The notes beneath the pieces are model-generated. The model did not search any database. It saw only the letters and a program-made list of their open reading frames with translations, and was not told the DNA's origin. DNA of 53,106 nt, taken from Acidobacteriota bacterium (GTDB lineage Bacteria > Acidobacteriota > Blastocatellia > HR10). This document shows positions 46,492 through 53,106 of the stretch, piece after piece (positions within the stretch are counted from its first letter, which is position 1; each line of letters opens with the position of its first letter). The position numbers and the translations under genes are program-made. The stretch lies in the NCBI GenBank assembly GCA_030550025.1, contig JAUQQC010000015.1, forward strand, positions 1-53,106, in the 5' to 3' direction.

Positions 46492-47241
46492 ATGACGACC
46501 AAGCCCGCGATCATTTACGGCTGGGCTCCCGTGCGCGAGGCCATTCGCGCCCGAAGTCGAGCAGTGCACAAGGTGCTCGTCGCCCGAGGGGGGAAGCAAC
46601 ACCGCCGGAACGAGCTGTTGGCCGAGGCGCGCAGCGCGGGCGTTCCCGTGCATCTTGTCTCGCGCGCGGTCTTGGATCGGTTGGCTCCGCAGGCCGTCCA
46701 TCAAGGGGTCATCGCGTATTTGGCGGCGGGCGAATACGCTGATCCCGAACAGATTCTGGCAAATCTCACGGAGGAGACGCTGCTGGTGCTCTTGGATCAG
46801 GTCGAGGATCCGCGCAACTTAGGCGCGATCCTGCGCACGGCGCACGGCGCGGGCGCGCAGGCCGTCGTGATCCCCAAGGATCGCGCCGTCGGTCTGACGG
46901 AGGTCGTCGCCAAGACCTCGGCCGGAGCATGGGTCTATACGCCACTGGCGCGCGTGACGAATCTCGCCGCCTTCTGCCGCCAGCTGCGCGAGCGCGCCGT
47001 GCGCATCATCGGCGTGGAAGCCGATGCTCCTGTCCCCTATACGGACGTCGCGTACACGGGTCCCATCGCCTTCGTCTTCGGCAGTGAGGGAAGGGGATTG
47101 CGCCGCCTCACTCGCGCCCACTGCGATCTCATCGTCTCCATCCCGATGAAGGGACGGATCACTTCGCTCAACGTCTCGGTCGCCGTCGGAATCGTCCTCT
47201 TCGAGGCGCTTCGACAGCGCACTCAAGGGGCGCGCTCGTGA
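46492..47241 (+). CDS. rlmB: 23S rRNA 2'-O-methyltransferase RlmB (SpoU/TrmH family)
   Basis: A 249-residue SPOUT methyltransferase. An N-terminal substrate-binding domain (about residues 1-75) is followed by the knotted domain with motif 1 DQVEDPRNLGAILRTAHGAG (about 101-120), motif 2 FVFGSEGRGLRR (about 192) and motif 3 IPMKGRITSLNVSVAVGIVL (about 218-237). It uses S-adenosylmethionine to methylate a ribose in 23S rRNA; the G2251 target is inferred from the family. It follows the SufR-like gene by 50 bases. Confidence 0.9.
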   Translation: MTTKPAIIYGWAPVREAIRARSRAVHKVLVARGGKQHRRNELLAEARSAGVPVHLVSRAVLDRLAPQAVHQGVIAYLAAGEYADPEQILANLTEETLLVLLDQVEDPRNLGAILRTAHGAGAQAVVIPKDRAVGLTEVVAKTSAGAWVYTPLARVTNLAAFCRQLRERAVRIIGVEADAPVPYTDVAYTGPIAFVFGSEGRGLRRLTRAHCDLIVSIPMKGRITSLNVSVAVGIVLFEALRQRTQGARS

Positions 47242-47375
47242 TCCCCTCTTTCGGCTCTCCCAAGTTCTGCGGATCGGCCTGCGCGCATTTTTCCGTGTAA
47301 CCTCTTCTCCATCGAGGACGTTCTTAGCCACCGGAGATGACCGAATTGAATATCTCAGCAAAGGGAGGAATGTGC

Positions 47376-47879
47376 ATGAAGCAAGTAGCTGCCATCGCCA
47401 TCAGCATCCTTGTCCTTGGGCTGGTGGGCCTGGCCCAGGAGAAGCCCAATTTGAGCGGGACGTGGGTCTTAGATAAGGAGAGGAGTGACCCACCTGGCAT
47501 GGGGATGGGGGGACGCGGCGGGTTCAATCCCGACGTCACCCTGATCATCGAGCATCAAGAGCCCATCCTCAAGATCAAGCGCATCGTCAAGACCGAACGC
47601 GGCGAGCAGGTGCAGGAGCTTCTCTATACGACCGATGGGAAGGAAAACGTGAACCCTGGCATGCGCGGTGGTGAATTCCGCTCCAAGACGAAGTGGGAGA
47701 AGGGCAAGCTGGTGACCAAGGGCACGCAAACGATCCAATCCCCAATGGGGACGATGGATCTGGAAATCACTGAGACGCGCACGCTCTCGGAAGACGGCAA
47801 GACACTGATCATCGAAACGACGACGGTGACGCCGCAGGGCGAGCGGACGCGCAAGCAGGTCTTCGTGAAGCAGGGATGA
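47376..47879 (+). CDS. Secreted protein with NLSGTW motif, unknown function
   Basis: A 167-residue exported protein. The signal peptide is about residues 1-20 (MKQVAAIAISILVLGLVGLA). The mature part begins with NLSGTWVLDKERSD, a start typical of a lipocalin-like family common in Acidobacteria and relatives, then alternates hydrophobic and charged strands to the end. GGGAGGA lies eight bases before the ATG; an upstream start two codons earlier is too close to it. It converges with the HEAT-repeat gene, three bases apart. Confidence 0.75.
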   Translation: MKQVAAIAISILVLGLVGLAQEKPNLSGTWVLDKERSDPPGMGMGGRGGFNPDVTLIIEHQEPILKIKRIVKTERGEQVQELLYTTDGKENVNPGMRGGEFRSKTKWEKGKLVTKGTQTIQSPMGTMDLEITETRTLSEDGKTLIIETTTVTPQGERTRKQVFVKQG

Positions 47880-47882
47880 ACG

Positions 47883-48635
47883 TTATCGCTCGCGGGCGCG
47901 GATTTTGCGGAGCGCTTCGTGAGCCATCGCGCTCAAATACGGATCGGGAGAGCGGGAGAGCGTCCGCAGCGTCTCCGCCGCCTGTGGATCGCCAATTTCG
48001 CCAAGCGCCCAGGCGATCGCGCGTTTGACCTCCGGGTCCTTTTCCCGCCCCAAGCGCGCGATGAGGGGAGCTGTAGCCGCCCGGGCACGAAGTTGCCCCA
48101 AGGCGCGCGCAGCCTGACGCCGCACGAAGGCATCCTTGTCCTGTAAGCGCTCAAGGAGCGCGGCCTCCTCCCGATGCTCGCCGAGCGCTTCGACGGCCGC
48201 CGCGCGCACGGCCGCCTCTGAATCTCGCGCCGCTTCCCGGAGGGCGTTCGTCGCTCGCGGATCGTGTACGCGTCCGAGCGCCCATGCGGCCGTGCGTCGA
48301 ACCAGCGGATGCGAATCCATCACGGCGCGCAACAGCAGAGGGATCACGTCCTCCAACTCTGCAGACTTCTCCATCGGCATGAGCCGCCCCAGGGCCATGA
48401 TCGCCGCTGCCCGCACGCTGGCCTCCGAATCTTGAGCTGCCGCCTGAAAAACGGGGAGCAAAGTCGGATCGGAGAACGCGCTCAGGGCCAAGAGCGCATC
48501 TCGACGGCGCGTCGCTTCCGGAGCTCGAAGCTGCTCGATCAACGCACGCTTCGCCTCCGTCCAATCCTCCGGAGCAGCAATCGCCTGGAAACTCCCGCCG
48601 CCGACGAGCACCACAATCACTGCGAGCCCGTGCAT
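47883..48635 (-). CDS. Exported HEAT-repeat protein
   Basis: A 250-residue protein with a signal peptide (about residues 1-21) and about six HEAT/PBS-lyase-like repeats of some 31 residues, seen as repeated VRAAAIMALGRL, VRRTAAWALGRV, VRAAAVEALGEH, VRRQAARALGQL and VKRAIAWALGEI. Such alpha-solenoids bind other proteins. The partner is unknown. AAGG precedes the ATG. Confidence 0.8.
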   Translation of the reverse strand: MHGLAVIVVLVGGGSFQAIAAPEDWTEAKRALIEQLRAPEATRRRDALLALSAFSDPTLLPVFQAAAQDSEASVRAAAIMALGRLMPMEKSAELEDVIPLLLRAVMDSHPLVRRTAAWALGRVHDPRATNALREAARDSEAAVRAAAVEALGEHREEAALLERLQDKDAFVRRQAARALGQLRARAATAPLIARLGREKDPEVKRAIAWALGEIGDPQAAETLRTLSRSPDPYLSAMAHEALRKIRARER

Positions 48636-48716
48636 TCGCCTTCTGTCAGAAGCCTGGAAGAGAATTTCATGCGGTCCCCCGATGGTCAGAGGTACATTCC
48701 CCCGCCCTCGAAGCGC

Positions 48717-48935
48717 TCACGATGCGCCTTTCCGACCTCGTGAAGCGGATACGCCCCCCTTCTCCGAAGGGGAGAGCAAGGAGAGCAACTCCTTCTGGAA
48801 CTGCTCCGGATGGCGCTCCTCTTCTTTCATCAACCGCATGATGGAGATGTATTCGAGGACTTCCACGGCCTCTTCCTCGCTCAAGTTTTCGATCTCCTCA
48901 GCCAGACGCTGTCTGGCGCTTGATGGCTCCGGCAT
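48717..48935 (-). CDS. Small orphan protein (72 aa)
   Basis: A 72-residue acidic then basic protein. The first half (RLAEEIENLSEEEAVEVLEY) is predicted helical, and the tail is Ser/Gly/Arg-rich. AGGGAGGG precedes the ATG at 48935, chosen over a longer in-frame reading that starts in intergenic sequence. It resembles the size and composition of antitoxin-like proteins, but no toxin gene is next to it and no family is recognised. The 250 bases upstream hold nothing else. Confidence 0.55.
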   Translation of the reverse strand: MPEPSSARQRLAEEIENLSEEEAVEVLEYISIMRLMKEEERHPEQFQKELLSLLSPSEKGGVSASRGRKGAS

Positions 48936-49185
48936 GTTCCCTCCCTTCCTGTGCCCCATCGCTTCCCCCCTTCCGCCCTCTTCGGGATCGCCCTGGGGCC
49001 GATCTTCTGCGCTCAATCATACCTGATCTCCTCCAGGCAGGCAACCAAGCCGATCCCTCGAGCCCGAGGACTCAAAAGTCCGCTCGCTCTTGAAATGGGC
49101 GGGGAAATGGCATAAACTTCCCCGCCTCTGCGATGGGAGTTTCGCGCATGAAGCATCCCATCGACTTCTGAGGGGAGAAGGAGCC

Positions 49186-50271
49186 GTGAGAGGACGCCTG
49201 TGGATCCGAACCAGTGCCCTCATCCTCATGGTGATCGGCGCGAGCGTCGGCGGCCGTCCTTCGGCCGGGCAGGAGCCGCACGCGACAGAACCGCGCGGCT
49301 TGCTCTTCCCTGGCGAGGAGCGTCACTTGGCCAATATCCGCCAACTCACCTTCGGCGGCGAGAATGCCGAAGCCTACTTCTCCGCCGATGGGAAGAAGCT
49401 CATCTTTCAATCCACGCGCCCGCCGTTTCTCTGTGACCAGATCTTCATCCTGGACCTGGAGACGAACGACGTTCGCCTGGTCAGCACGGGGAAGGGGCGC
49501 ACGACCTGCGCCTACTTCTTCCCCAAGGGCGATCGTATCATCTATTCCTCAACGCATCATGTCAGCCCGGATTGTCCCCCACCGCCGGATCGTGCGCGCG
49601 GCTACGTTTGGGCGCTCTATGAAGGATACGACATCTTCTCGGCGCGCGTGGACGGTTCCGATCTGCGGCAGCTCACCCATACGCCCGGCTATGATGCGGA
49701 GGCCACGATCTCCCCGGACGGGAAGAAGATCGTCTTCACCTCGATGCGCGACGGCGATCCCGACATCTACGTCATGGACGCCGACGGTCGCAACGTCCGG
49801 CGTCTGACGCGCACGCCCGGTTATGACGGCGGCGCCTTCTTCTCCCCCGATGGCAAACGCATCGTCTACCGCGCGCATCACCCCCGCACGATGGCCGAAC
49901 TCTCCGATTTCCAAGCGATGCTCAAAGATGGCGCCCTTCGTCCGATGCGCTTGGAGATCTATATCATGGACGCCAACGGGTCGCGCCAGCGCCAGATCAC
50001 GAATAACGGCGCGGCCAACTTCGCCCCCTTCTTCCATCCCAGTGGCCGACGCATCATCTTCGCCTCTAACTATCACGATCCGGCGCGGCGGAACTTCGAC
50101 CTCTTCCTCATCAACGATGACGGGACGGGATTGGAGCGGATCACCTTCAATCCGACCTTTGACGGCTTCCCCATGTTCTCGCCCGATGGTCGGAAGCTCG
50201 TCTTCGCCTCCAATCGCAACGCGCGAACGCCTGGCGAGACCAACATCTTCATCGCGGATTGGATTCCGTGA
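49186..50271 (+). CDS. Exported TolB-like beta-propeller protein
   Basis: A 361-residue protein with a signal peptide (about residues 1-27, RLWIRTSALILMVIGASVGG) and repeated PD40/TolB blades, each with a core such as ISPDGKKIVFTSMRDGDPDI, FSPDGKRIVYRA and FSPDGRKLVFASNRNA. It lacks the N-terminal domain of true TolB, and no tol or pal gene is nearby, so it is a TolB-like propeller rather than TolB itself. The start is a GTG at 49186, preceded by GGAGAAGGAG; an ATG 32 codons upstream would put the signal peptide deep inside the protein. Confidence 0.82.
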   Translation: MRGRLWIRTSALILMVIGASVGGRPSAGQEPHATEPRGLLFPGEERHLANIRQLTFGGENAEAYFSADGKKLIFQSTRPPFLCDQIFILDLETNDVRLVSTGKGRTTCAYFFPKGDRIIYSSTHHVSPDCPPPPDRARGYVWALYEGYDIFSARVDGSDLRQLTHTPGYDAEATISPDGKKIVFTSMRDGDPDIYVMDADGRNVRRLTRTPGYDGGAFFSPDGKRIVYRAHHPRTMAELSDFQAMLKDGALRPMRLEIYIMDANGSRQRQITNNGAANFAPFFHPSGRRIIFASNYHDPARRNFDLFLINDDGTGLERITFNPTFDGFPMFSPDGRKLVFASNRNARTPGETNIFIADWIP

Positions 50272-50583
50272 GGACGACGTCTGAGTCAAAGCGCGCCTTC
50301 CCGGATGGGGAACGAGGCGACGTGAATGCTCTCTCTCGATCGAGGAAGCCGGGCGCACGTTGGCGCGTGGGTTCGACGTCTGGACGGCGCAACATCGCCC
50401 GGGGCCGCTCATCCCAATCCGCTCGGGCCGTACCGATTCCTCGCGCTCTCGTGGATCATCGCGCACCTGCAGCACGACGGCTTGTGGACCACCGACGTCC
50501 TGGAGAGTCGGCGAGCCACGGCTCGCCTTTTGGCATCCGCTCGATACGGGATTCATGGGACGCCACCCCTTTGACCAAGTGCG
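50272..50583. other. Intergenic region, no gene supported
   Basis: Three overlapping open frames cover this stretch, none with a ribosome binding site or a recognisable family. The frame that ends in WHPLDTGFMGRHPF looks protein-like for a few residues and might be a decayed gene end, but this cannot be shown. It also contains a terminator-like hairpin. Confidence 0.5.
50510..50531 (+). terminator. Terminator-like hairpin after the TolB-like gene
   Basis: GGCGAGC and GCTCGCC pair perfectly around CACG and run into TTTT. It lies 240 bases after the TolB-like stop and 53 bases before the patatin gene. Confidence 0.5.
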
Positions 50584-51624
50584 ATGAGCGGGCGCGGTGT
50601 TGATCGAACGCGGATCGCACGAACGATCCAAGCGCTCTCGGATCGCGTCGGAGGAGTTCGACCGGAGGTCGCCCTGCAGCATATCCTCCAGCGCAAGCTC
50701 GAGCGTGATATCTCGCGCAAGACGGCCTGCATCCTTCAGGGCGGCGCCATGCGCGGCGTCGCCAGCGCTGGAGCCATCATCGCTCTGGAGCAGCTCGGCT
50801 TCACCCACGCCTTCGACGCCGTCTACGGAGCCTCGGCCGGAGCCATCAACGGCGCGTACTTCCTGGCCGGACAGGCCGCCTTCGGCACCTCGATCTACTA
50901 CCAAGATATCGCCAATCGCCGCTTCATCAATCCGGCGCGCTTCTGGAAAGTCGTGGACATGGACTTCCTCTTCCAAGAGATCATCGCACGTCGAAAACGG
51001 CTCGATCTCGAGCGCCTGCGCCAGAATAGCACGCCGCTCTACATCGTCGCGACCGAGGTCCAGGCCGGGCGCAAAGTCCTTCTCAACAGCCAGGACCGAA
51101 AGCTCGATCTGCTGGCCGCGCTCAAAGCCAGCGCCGCTTTGCCCATCCTCTATCCCCATCCCGTACCCGTCGGTGATCGCCTCTACGTGGACGGCGGCCT
51201 CGTGGACGCGATCCCCATCGAACAGGCAGTGCTGGATGGCTGTACGGACCTTTTGGTCGTGCTCACCGTCCCCAAAATGTATCGCGCTCAACCTCCCAGC
51301 GCGCTCGAACGCGTGTTGGCCGCCCAGTTGCTCCGGCCGCTCAGCCCAGATTTGGAACGCGCCTTCCTGCATCGGCACAAAGCCTATAACCGAGCCCTCG
51401 ATCTCGCTCTCGGCCGTCTCCAGACGCCGGCGAACATCGTGGCCCTCTTCCTCGATCCTCAGCTTCCGCTTCGCCGCCTGACGACGGACACCCGTCTGCT
51501 CAAACGAGCCGCTATCGAAATGGCCCGCCTCGTCTTTCAACTCTTCGCCGGAGAAGACCGCGAGCCGGTCGAGCTGCTGCACTTCGTGAAGAGTCCCGAT
51601 CGCGATTCCACAGAGGGCCAATAA
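50584..51624 (+). CDS. Patatin-like phospholipase
   Basis: A 346-residue serine lipase-fold hydrolase. The oxyanion motif GGAMRGVASAGA is at about residues 54-65, the nucleophile motif GASAG (G-x-S-x-G) at about 83-87, and the catalytic Asp in DGGLVDAIP at about 206. These Ser-Asp dyad enzymes cleave acyl chains from lipids. The first 45 residues are not part of the domain. No signal peptide is seen. There is no clear ribosome binding site, so the start is uncertain; an in-frame stop lies just upstream. Confidence 0.85.
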   Translation: MSGRGVDRTRIARTIQALSDRVGGVRPEVALQHILQRKLERDISRKTACILQGGAMRGVASAGAIIALEQLGFTHAFDAVYGASAGAINGAYFLAGQAAFGTSIYYQDIANRRFINPARFWKVVDMDFLFQEIIARRKRLDLERLRQNSTPLYIVATEVQAGRKVLLNSQDRKLDLLAALKASAALPILYPHPVPVGDRLYVDGGLVDAIPIEQAVLDGCTDLLVVLTVPKMYRAQPPSALERVLAAQLLRPLSPDLERAFLHRHKAYNRALDLALGRLQTPANIVALFLDPQLPLRRLTTDTRLLKRAAIEMARLVFQLFAGEDREPVELLHFVKSPDRDSTEGQ

Positions 51625-52203
51625 TTCCGAGAAGCCTGCGGGAGCAAGCGACCCGAATCTCGCCCAAGGCGATCGGACAAGATGGGGCCGCTCGCGATGC
51701 CCCCCCCACCACGCGGAGCCTGTACATGCGAGCGACCGGGTCTGGCCTTGGGCGAGCCGCAAGGCGAGCCCACGAACAACTGTGCCCACCCCTCCAAGCC
51801 CTTGAAGGGAGCCACCCATCGAGCCGCCCCTCACCTGCCCGGGAACAGCGACCCCATTTGCTTCCTCCGCGTGCGCGTTCCCAAGGTTCTCTCGCGCTCA
51901 CCTCAGGCTATTTCGGGATCGCCCCCCTCATAGGCTCGCATACAGAATCTGGATTTGGTCTTGACTGGAATTCGCTGCCGCCAGGCTCGATCCGAATCGC
52001 CCGCTTGCGCGCGCCTGCCTGTGGAATGGGTTTGGTCTCAAGGGTGGGCGCTTCGCTCGCTTCGGGCTGGGTTCAGATCACCCCTTTCAACAGGGGGAAT
52101 GAGAGGCGATCTTACTGGAATCCGCTCCTGCTCACCTTCTGCGAACTCGATAGGTACGGCCTTCTGGTAAGGCCTTGAGCTTTCTGTCGCTTCCGCTGTC
52201 AAC
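51625..52203. other. Intergenic region, no gene supported
   Basis: Long open frames in this stretch are Arg/Ser/Pro-rich, lack ribosome binding sites and match no family. Two short similar segments, ACTGGAATTCGCT and ACTGGAATCCGCT (about 51964 and 52109), and a CCCCT-TTCAAC-AGGGG hairpin near 52080 are present. A weak hairpin GGCCTT/AAGGCC (52158-52174) lies near the right end. No CRISPR array, insertion sequence or attachment site is visible. Confidence 0.5.
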
Positions 52204-52209
52204 ATGAGA

Positions 52210-52215
52210 TATAAT
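52210..52215 (+). promoter_or_regulatory. Consensus -10 box (TATAAT) of the coiled-coil nuclease-like gene
   Basis: A perfect TATAAT lies 31 bases before the start codon at 52246, with no good -35 at the usual distance. The promoter is plausible but may depend on an activator. Confidence 0.5.
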
Positions 52216-52245
52216 AGGGAAACTCGAACAGAAGGAGTGGACAAC

Positions 52246-53007
52246 ATGGCCCTTACGGTGAAGGACTTTCATGATTTGGTTCGGATTTTGGAGGAGCATC
52301 CGGAATGGCGGGCGGAGTTGAGGCGACTCCTTTTGACCGATCAACTGCTAGAGCTTCCCGCCCTTGTCCACGAATTAGCCGAAGCCCAGCAGCGGACGGA
52401 ACGACAGATGCAGGTCTTGGCGGAGCAGGTGAGGGAGCTGGCCGAAGCCCAACGGCAACTGGAGCAGCCAATGGTTGAACTGGCGGCCGCGCAACAACGG
52501 GTGGAACAAGTCCTGCTGCAACTGGTCGGGTGGCAGCAAGGTGAGGCGGGCCGACGCGAGGGCGAGCGGTATGAACGGCGAACGGTGGCGCGAGCCCCGA
52601 ACCTGTTCCTCGGCGGCGAGGGAGGAACGCCCAGCGAGCCCGACGTCCGTCGCCGCCTCACCCATTGGCTTCGCCCGCTTTATCAGCGAGGTCAAGCCCC
52701 AGACCCGTTGGGCGATCCCTTCCTGGCTGACCTCATCTGGTGGAAAGGGGACGAGGTGCTCCTGGTTGAGATCTCGCAGAAAGTGGACGCACAGGATATC
52801 CGTCGGGCGCGCCAACGGGCGGACACATTGCGCGAAGTCGGGGTGAAGGCAACGCCTGTCGTCATCGGAGAAGAATGGGCGACGCCCGAATCGCAGGTGC
52901 TGGCGCAAGCGGAATTGGTCGAATGGTTCGTCAGTGGCGGAAGCTCCCAAGGATTCCTGAACTTCCGCCGCTTGCCCTTCTCGCCAGAAGAGGAGGATCG
53001 AGAGTAG
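52246..53007 (+). CDS. Coiled-coil protein with possible PD-(D/E)xK nuclease domain
   Basis: A 253-residue protein. The N-terminal half (about residues 30-110) is a Gln/Glu/Ala coiled coil with repeated ELAEAQ units. The C-terminal part (about 115-230) has the order of a restriction-like fold: an Asp in DPFLADLIWW, then EVLLVEISQKVD, then alternating strands and helices. It resembles the DUF3782-type proteins of cyanobacteria and thermophiles, whose function is unknown. The expected Lys of the motif is displaced (E-I-S-Q-K), so activity is doubtful. AGAAGGAGTGG precedes the ATG at 52246, and an upstream in-frame start is weaker. Confidence 0.7.
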   Translation: MALTVKDFHDLVRILEEHPEWRAELRRLLLTDQLLELPALVHELAEAQQRTERQMQVLAEQVRELAEAQRQLEQPMVELAAAQQRVEQVLLQLVGWQQGEAGRREGERYERRTVARAPNLFLGGEGGTPSEPDVRRRLTHWLRPLYQRGQAPDPLGDPFLADLIWWKGDEVLLVEISQKVDAQDIRRARQRADTLREVGVKATPVVIGEEWATPESQVLAQAELVEWFVSGGSSQGFLNFRRLPFSPEEEDRE

Positions 53008-53106
53008 CCGAGGGTGATCGAAAAGCGCCCAATTCTCCATAAGGCCCCGAATGCGCCTGAGAGCGAGTCCCGGTGAAGACACAGCCCGTTAGGCGACCGC
53101 GCGCAC

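Noticed and set aside
48717-48935. Antitoxin of a toxin-antitoxin pair
   Set aside because: Size and charge fit, but no toxin-like gene overlaps or adjoins it.
49549-51834. 761-codon open frame on the minus strand covering the TolB-like and patatin genes
   Set aside because: It spans two genes with intact catalytic or repeat motifs on the plus strand, has no ribosome binding site and no family match.
52070-52110. CRISPR-like repeat (CCCCTTTCAACAGGGG)
   Set aside because: Only one copy exists and no spacers or cas genes are near.

Overview
The window is GC-rich bacterial chromosome with tightly packed genes. Several proteins point to a probably thermophilic member of the Acidobacteriota or a related deep phylum: a THEP1-type NTPase, very Arg/Glu-rich proteins, a b/b' type ATP synthase, a secreted 'NLSGTW' protein, and a CHAT protease locus run by an ECF sigma factor. 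This placement is inferred from gene content only; no rRNA gene is present.

Layout. 1-12.4 kb (+): the universal tuf - rpmG - tRNA-Trp - secE - nusG - rplK - rplA - rplJ - rplL - rpoB - rpoC cluster, closed by a strong terminator. RpoB carries an unusual eight-cysteine double zinc-ribbon insertion near its N-terminus. 12.5-15.6 kb (+): ilvE, an SDR oxidoreductase and an M20 peptidase. 15.7-19.7 kb (-): a partial F-ATPase operon atpF'-atpF-atpH-atpA-atpG, without a, c, beta or epsilon. 19.7-22.4 kb: a DUF523/DUF1722 protein, tRNA-Thr, a class A beta-lactamase-like serine hydrolase and tRNA-Ala. 22.5-27.4 kb: the most interesting region. An ECF sigma factor, a membrane anti-sigma factor with TPRs and an exported TPR-CHAT protease form a coupled operon. 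A 55-residue secreted peptide gene with two CC pairs faces it from the other strand. 27.4-33.6 kb (-): sucC, a UvrD/PcrA helicase and ComEC. 33.8-35.8 kb (+): PPi-type phosphofructokinase overlapping a SIS-domain sugar-phosphate isomerase. 35.9-38.3 kb (-): a coiled-coil membrane protein with 54-bp repeats, ThiO and a SprT-like protein. 38.5-42.4 kb (+): aconitase, a zinc-ribbon membrane protein and a THEP1 NTPase. 42.4-45.7 kb (-): a small membrane protein, a cold-shock protein, a lone EutN/CcmL microcompartment vertex protein, and the Fe-S set DUF971 - Mrp - ErpA. Divergent from the last is a SufR-like repressor, with a perfect palindrome in the shared promoter. 46.5-53 kb: rlmB, a secreted protein, a HEAT-repeat protein, a small orphan, a TolB-like propeller, a patatin and a coiled-coil protein with a possible nuclease domain.

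How the genes work together. The first 12 kb is core translation and transcription. The 43.8-46.4 kb block reads as an Fe-S assembly module in which a SufR-like regulator probably senses cluster status and represses erpA-mrp-DUF971. The 22.7-27.4 kb block reads as an envelope signalling module: the sigma factor is held by a membrane anti-sigma factor, and the CHAT protease encoded after it probably lies on the same side of the membrane as the anti-sigma factor's TPR domain. The CHAT protease may cleave that anti-sigma factor, or the small peptide, but this is a hypothesis.
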